Assembly: GCF_037023735.1 (NCBI RefSeq)
Contig: NZ_CP146069.1
Span: forward strand, 3,389,501-3,453,500
Length of the DNA stretch: 64,000 nt
Source: Roseovarius sp. S88
GTDB taxonomy: Bacteria > Pseudomonadota > Alphaproteobacteria > Rhodobacterales > Rhodobacteraceae
Reading direction: 5' to 3'
The first letter of the stretch is position 1. Every line of letters starts with the position of its first letter. The translations under genes and the position numbers were made by a program. Under the pieces are notes generated by a model. The model was not told where the DNA came from. It made no database searches and saw only the letters and a program-made list of their open reading frames with translations. Shown in pieces: positions 60,955 through 64,000 of this stretch.

Positions 60955-62852
60955 GTCAAAACGACAAGACACAGATGACAATCGCTGGTTTGAACCTGAT
61001 CCAGCAGGCGTTGACGATCTATGATGGCGATCTGCATCTGGCCGTGTGCAATCGCCGCTTTCAGGAAATGTTTGATCTGCCCGATGCCTTGGTCACACCC
61101 GGCGCTCAGTTTGCGGACACGATCCGCTATCTGGCGCAACGCGGCGACTATGGCGATGTGGGCGAACTAGAGCGGTTTGTGGCGGATCGGGTCGAAATCG
61201 CGCGCACGTTTAAGCCGCACTACATGGAACGCACCCGCGCCAATGGATTGGTTATTTCTGTCGAAGGTTCACCATTGCCGGAAGGTGGGTGGGTGACGGT
61301 TTACACCGACATCACAAAAACCCGTCAGCAGGAGGACCTTCTCAGCGCGCGATCCGAAGAGCTTTCCGATCAGCTCATCAATTATTCTCAAGACCTCGCC
61401 GCAGCCAACCGCAAGCTGGAAGCAACCATCACTGCGCTCGAAGAAGCCAAGCGCCAAATCACCGAGGCCGAGGCACGTATGCGTCTGACCACCGAAATGG
61501 TTCCAGCCCATATCGCGCATATCGGGGCGGACTGGCGCTATACCTACTCAAATCGTCGCCTGAGCACGATCATGCCAGGAACCCTGGCCGATCCGGTAGG
61601 GCAAGACCCCAAGACCGCGTTGGGAGAGCAACCTTTCGTCGTCCTGGAACCACATTTGAAGCGCGCATTCGACGGCACGCCAAGCGTGTTTGAATTCACC
61701 CACGAAGACAGCTCGCGCCGTATCCGCGTCGCGCTCACGCCAGACCCGGCAACCGGAGGGGTGTACATCCTGTCGATGGATATCACCGAAGAAGCCCAGA
61801 CGCGCGCCGCTTTACAGCAAACCCGCCGTCGCGAGATGGCCGCTCAATTGACCTCTGGTCTGGCGCATGACTTTTCCAATCTTCTGACCATCATTCTGGG
61901 AATGCAATCGCGGTTGAAAAGCATGGCTCTTCCACAGGACGGAGCGGAACTGATTGCTGCGACAATCAACGCGGCGCGGCGCGGCGGAAGCTTACTTGAC
62001 CGGATTGCCGACATGACAGGACCCAGAGAGCACACACCTGTGCCGACAGATCTGTCCGAGTTTTTACGCGATCTGAGCACATTGGTCTTGTCGACCTTAC
62101 CCCAGGGCGTCGAGTTTGAGACCATCAACAATACGGGACTTAGAACCTGTTCACTCGATCCCGGCATGTTGCAGGATTCACTGCTCAACCTGGCGATCAA
62201 TGCGCGGGATGCATGTGGTGAGCGTGGCAAAATCACACTCCGTGTCGAAAAAGTTCAAAACACGTGGATCGATTTCGCAATGGAAGACTCAGGCCCCGGG
62301 TTTTCCGAAGCCGCTATGGCACATGCCTTCGATCCCTTTTTTACAACCAAGGGGGGCGAAGGCTCGGGCCTAGGCCTGACCATGGTCTATGACATGACCA
62401 AACTTGCCGGAGGTCGTGTTCTGCTGGCCAATCACGAGGCAGGTGGACGCGTGACACTGCGCCTTCCACACAGGGCAAGCGATAGGCTTGATGCGCCCGG
62501 CTTGGTTCTCTTGGTCGAAGACAGTCCGGACTTGCGTGATACTATTCGGGCTATGCTGCGCGGCGCAGGGCATGCCGTTATAGAAGCATCCACCGCAGCA
62601 GAGGCCCTTGCACTGACCAAAGACATGCCAGAAATCACCACGATCTTGTCTGACATCTCTCTGGAAGGAGAAGACACCGGACTGGACCTGGTACAAGCTT
62701 TGTCCGGAGATCCGAGACCAATTTTTCTCATAACCTCCCTGCCACCGGATGACCCTTTGCATCGCGCGGCACGCCAAGTGGTGCCGGTGCTGCGCAAACC
62801 TTTCCAGGCATCCGATTTGGAACAGCTTCTTAAAACCGGAGCCACCCCATGA
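60951..62852 (+). CDS. Hybrid histidine kinase with PAS domains and a receiver domain
   Basis: A 633-residue cytosolic sensor with no membrane segment. Order: PAS_7-like domain (about residues 10-125, YDGDLHLAVCNRRFQEMFDL), coiled coil (about 130-180), second PAS (185-285), HisKA with the phospho-His in GLAHDFSNLLTIILG (about 306), HATPase with LNLAINARDAC (N box) and GSGLGLTMVYDM (G2 box), and a C-terminal receiver (about 510-625) with SDISLEG Asp near 566. It overlaps the isomerase (ATGA) and the response regulator (ATGA). The signal is unknown but intracellular. Confidence 0.92.
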   Translation: MSQNDKTQMTIAGLNLIQQALTIYDGDLHLAVCNRRFQEMFDLPDALVTPGAQFADTIRYLAQRGDYGDVGELERFVADRVEIARTFKPHYMERTRANGLVISVEGSPLPEGGWVTVYTDITKTRQQEDLLSARSEELSDQLINYSQDLAAANRKLEATITALEEAKRQITEAEARMRLTTEMVPAHIAHIGADWRYTYSNRRLSTIMPGTLADPVGQDPKTALGEQPFVVLEPHLKRAFDGTPSVFEFTHEDSSRRIRVALTPDPATGGVYILSMDITEEAQTRAALQQTRRREMAAQLTSGLAHDFSNLLTIILGMQSRLKSMALPQDGAELIAATINAARRGGSLLDRIADMTGPREHTPVPTDLSEFLRDLSTLVLSTLPQGVEFETINNTGLRTCSLDPGMLQDSLLNLAINARDACGERGKITLRVEKVQNTWIDFAMEDSGPGFSEAAMAHAFDPFFTTKGGEGSGLGLTMVYDMTKLAGGRVLLANHEAGGRVTLRLPHRASDRLDAPGLVLLVEDSPDLRDTIRAMLRGAGHAVIEASTAAEALALTKDMPEITTILSDISLEGEDTGLDLVQALSGDPRPIFLITSLPPDDPLHRAARQVVPVLRKPFQASDLEQLLKTGATP

Positions 62853-63556
62853 CCTCCGACGCGCCTTTGGTGACAATCCTCGACGATGAACCCGCCATAC
62901 GCAGCATGCTGGCACGTGCCCTTGAAGACGCAGGGTTTCGAACAATGGCCTTTGGTCGTGCTACCGAGTTTGAAGCCGCTCTCGCCAAAACGTCACCGGA
63001 TGTTTGCCTTGTTGACCTTTCACTGCCGGATAAGGACGGACTGACTGTTGTGCATCAGCTGGCGCTTGAACAAGGCGCTCGGGTGATTATCATCTCGGGC
63101 AGAGCCGAAGTTCGTGATCGCGTCACCGGGCTGGAACTCGGTGCGGATGACTACATCATCAAACCCTTTGATCCCTCCGAGGTGGTTGCTCGGATACGCG
63201 CGCATTTGCGCCGAGACTCACCGTCGAGCGCCAAAGGTGACACGGCAAGATTTAGCGGGTGGGTGGCGCATTTCGATCGCTACGTTCTTTGCGACGAGAC
63301 CAACACCGAGACGCCGTTCTCCCATGCAGAGGGAGAGGTCCTGCGCTTGTTTCTGGAACGACCCAAACGACTCATCTCTCGCCAGGCCATGCAGGAGGCG
63401 TTGGGGGGCGCTGCTGGGGAAAGCTTCGACAGGGCGATGGACGTGCGTATTTCACGCTTGCGCACAAAACTAAAGGAAGATCCAAAAAACCCAAAACTCA
63501 TAAAGACGATTTACGGTGCAGGATATATTTTTCTCGGAGATGTGCAGTGGAGTTGA
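62849..63556 (+). CDS. OmpR-type response regulator
   Basis: A 235-residue transcription factor. The receiver has acidic residues 12-13, phospho-acceptor Asp56 in LVDLSLPDKDG, Ser83 and Lys105 in DYIIKPFDP. The C-terminal winged helix of the Trans_reg_C type includes SRQAMQEALGG and the DVRISRLRTKL recognition helix, ending in KTIYGAGYIF. It overlaps the kinase stop by ATGA, so the pair are cognate. Targets are unknown; the isomerase gene in front may be under its control. Confidence 0.93.
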   Translation: MTSDAPLVTILDDEPAIRSMLARALEDAGFRTMAFGRATEFEAALAKTSPDVCLVDLSLPDKDGLTVVHQLALEQGARVIIISGRAEVRDRVTGLELGADDYIIKPFDPSEVVARIRAHLRRDSPSSAKGDTARFSGWVAHFDRYVLCDETNTETPFSHAEGEVLRLFLERPKRLISRQAMQEALGGAAGESFDRAMDVRISRLRTKLKEDPKNPKLIKTIYGAGYIFLGDVQWS

Positions 63557-63633
63557 CTTGCACCTGAACACGTCTTCACCCGCGCGTTCACAACGTCTAC
63601 TGTGCCGCCAAGACAGACCAGAAGGCAGGTAAG

Positions 63634-64000
63634 GTGGCAGAAATTATTCTCGTGCGGCACGGTCAAGCCAACAGCTCCGCGACAGACGAAGAAAGCTATG
63701 ATCGCCTATCTGAGCTGGGACGCGTACAGGCGGCATGGCTGGGCCAGCACATGCGTGACACGAACCCGCGTTTTGACCGTGTTTTGACAGGCACGCTTAG
63801 TCGGCAAATCGAAACGGCACGCGCGATGGGCTACAACTCGGCGACACAAGATACCAGGTTAAACGAGTTGAGTTATTTTGCTCTGGCCGACGCGGCCCAG
63901 GTCGAACATGGGTTGCCAACCCCGCAAACGACAGCGGACTTTGCCACTCATCTGCCATTTCTGATGGAACTCTGGACAAGCAACAGATTGGAAAACGTTC
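63634..64000 (+). CDS. Histidine phosphatase-family protein, N-terminal part
   Basis: The first 122 codons of a gene that leaves the window on the right. From GTG at 63634 it reads VAEIILVRHGQANSSATDEE, containing the RHG motif with the phospho-accepting His of the phosphoglycerate-mutase/phosphatase superfamily, then SELGRVQAAWLGQHM and a GTLSRQIETA segment. A ribosome site (GAAGGCAGG) precedes it. Substrate unknown. Confidence 0.85.
   Translation, partial: MAEIILVRHGQANSSATDEESYDRLSELGRVQAAWLGQHMRDTNPRFDRVLTGTLSRQIETARAMGYNSATQDTRLNELSYFALADAAQVEHGLPTPQTTADFATHLPFLMELWTSNRLENV

Overview
The window reads as a chromosomal segment of a marine alphaproteobacterium of the Rhodobacterales (Roseobacter group). 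This is inferred from gene content and order: a luxR-luxI pair beside ethylmalonyl-CoA pathway genes (ccr, ecm), an rsfS-rlmH-gpmI-envC-ctpA run, RecD-like/SDR/DUF2794 genes in a row, many ABC uptake systems for small organic compounds, and moderately GC-rich, densely packed genes with ATGA overlaps. I saw no rRNA, tRNA, CRISPR array, prophage or insertion sequence.

Layout. 1-7.8 kb: a NYN-domain gene cut by the left edge, a frameshifted yghU-type glutathione transferase, a lipoprotein, glutathione-dependent formaldehyde dehydrogenase, an I78-type inhibitor lipoprotein, azoreductase with a divergent LysR regulator and DMT permease, an ArsR-GT61 pair and a universal stress protein. 7.8-11.3 kb: an imuB without imuA or dnaE2 beside it, an 11-bp tandem repeat, an OYE-family flavoenzyme and a small unknown gene. 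11.4-21.2 kb: a catabolic island with a PotABCD-like importer, a DadA/PuuB-like FAD oxidase, a GMC oxidoreductase, a MocR regulator and a divergent enolase-superfamily enzyme. 21.4-29.1 kb: a ProXVW-type importer whose permease carries two fused transport domains, ending in a DUF1989-GcvT fusion enzyme, with a divergent LysR gene. 29.1-36.7 kb: a frameshifted HDAC-family gene, an MscS channel and the rsfS-rlmH-gpmI-envC-ctpA run. 36.7-43.4 kb: flavoprotein, aminotransferase, DUF2794, SDR, RecD-like helicase, luxI, luxR and a small ORF overlapping luxR. 43.6-49.7 kb: ccr, an acyltransferase, ecm, a DUF4168-like secreted protein and a GNAT. 49.7-60.2 kb: a PaaK-like ligase, an internally duplicated unknown protein and a nine-gene minus-strand operon (acyl-CoA synthetase, LivG, a secreted protein, LivH, a small membrane protein, LivM, LivK, LivF, a DUF6958-like protein). 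60.3-64 kb: a DsbA-fold isomerase overlapping a hybrid histidine kinase, which overlaps its response regulator, then a histidine phosphatase cut by the right edge.

How the genes work together. Three uptake-plus-catabolism modules dominate: amine or polyamine-like (11-21 kb), betaine-like methylated compound (21-29 kb) and branched-chain or aromatic acid (52-60 kb). Each has its own enzymes, and the first two have a divergent regulator. Acetyl-CoA assimilation (ccr/ecm) lies beside the quorum-sensing genes.

The best candidates for under-described biology are the DUF1989-GcvT fusion with its transporter, the shared 11-bp repeat array that in one copy forms part of a signal-peptide coding region, and the overlap of an isomerase gene with a two-component system. 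Two genes carry a one-base deficit in a G/C homopolymer, which may be sequencing error.
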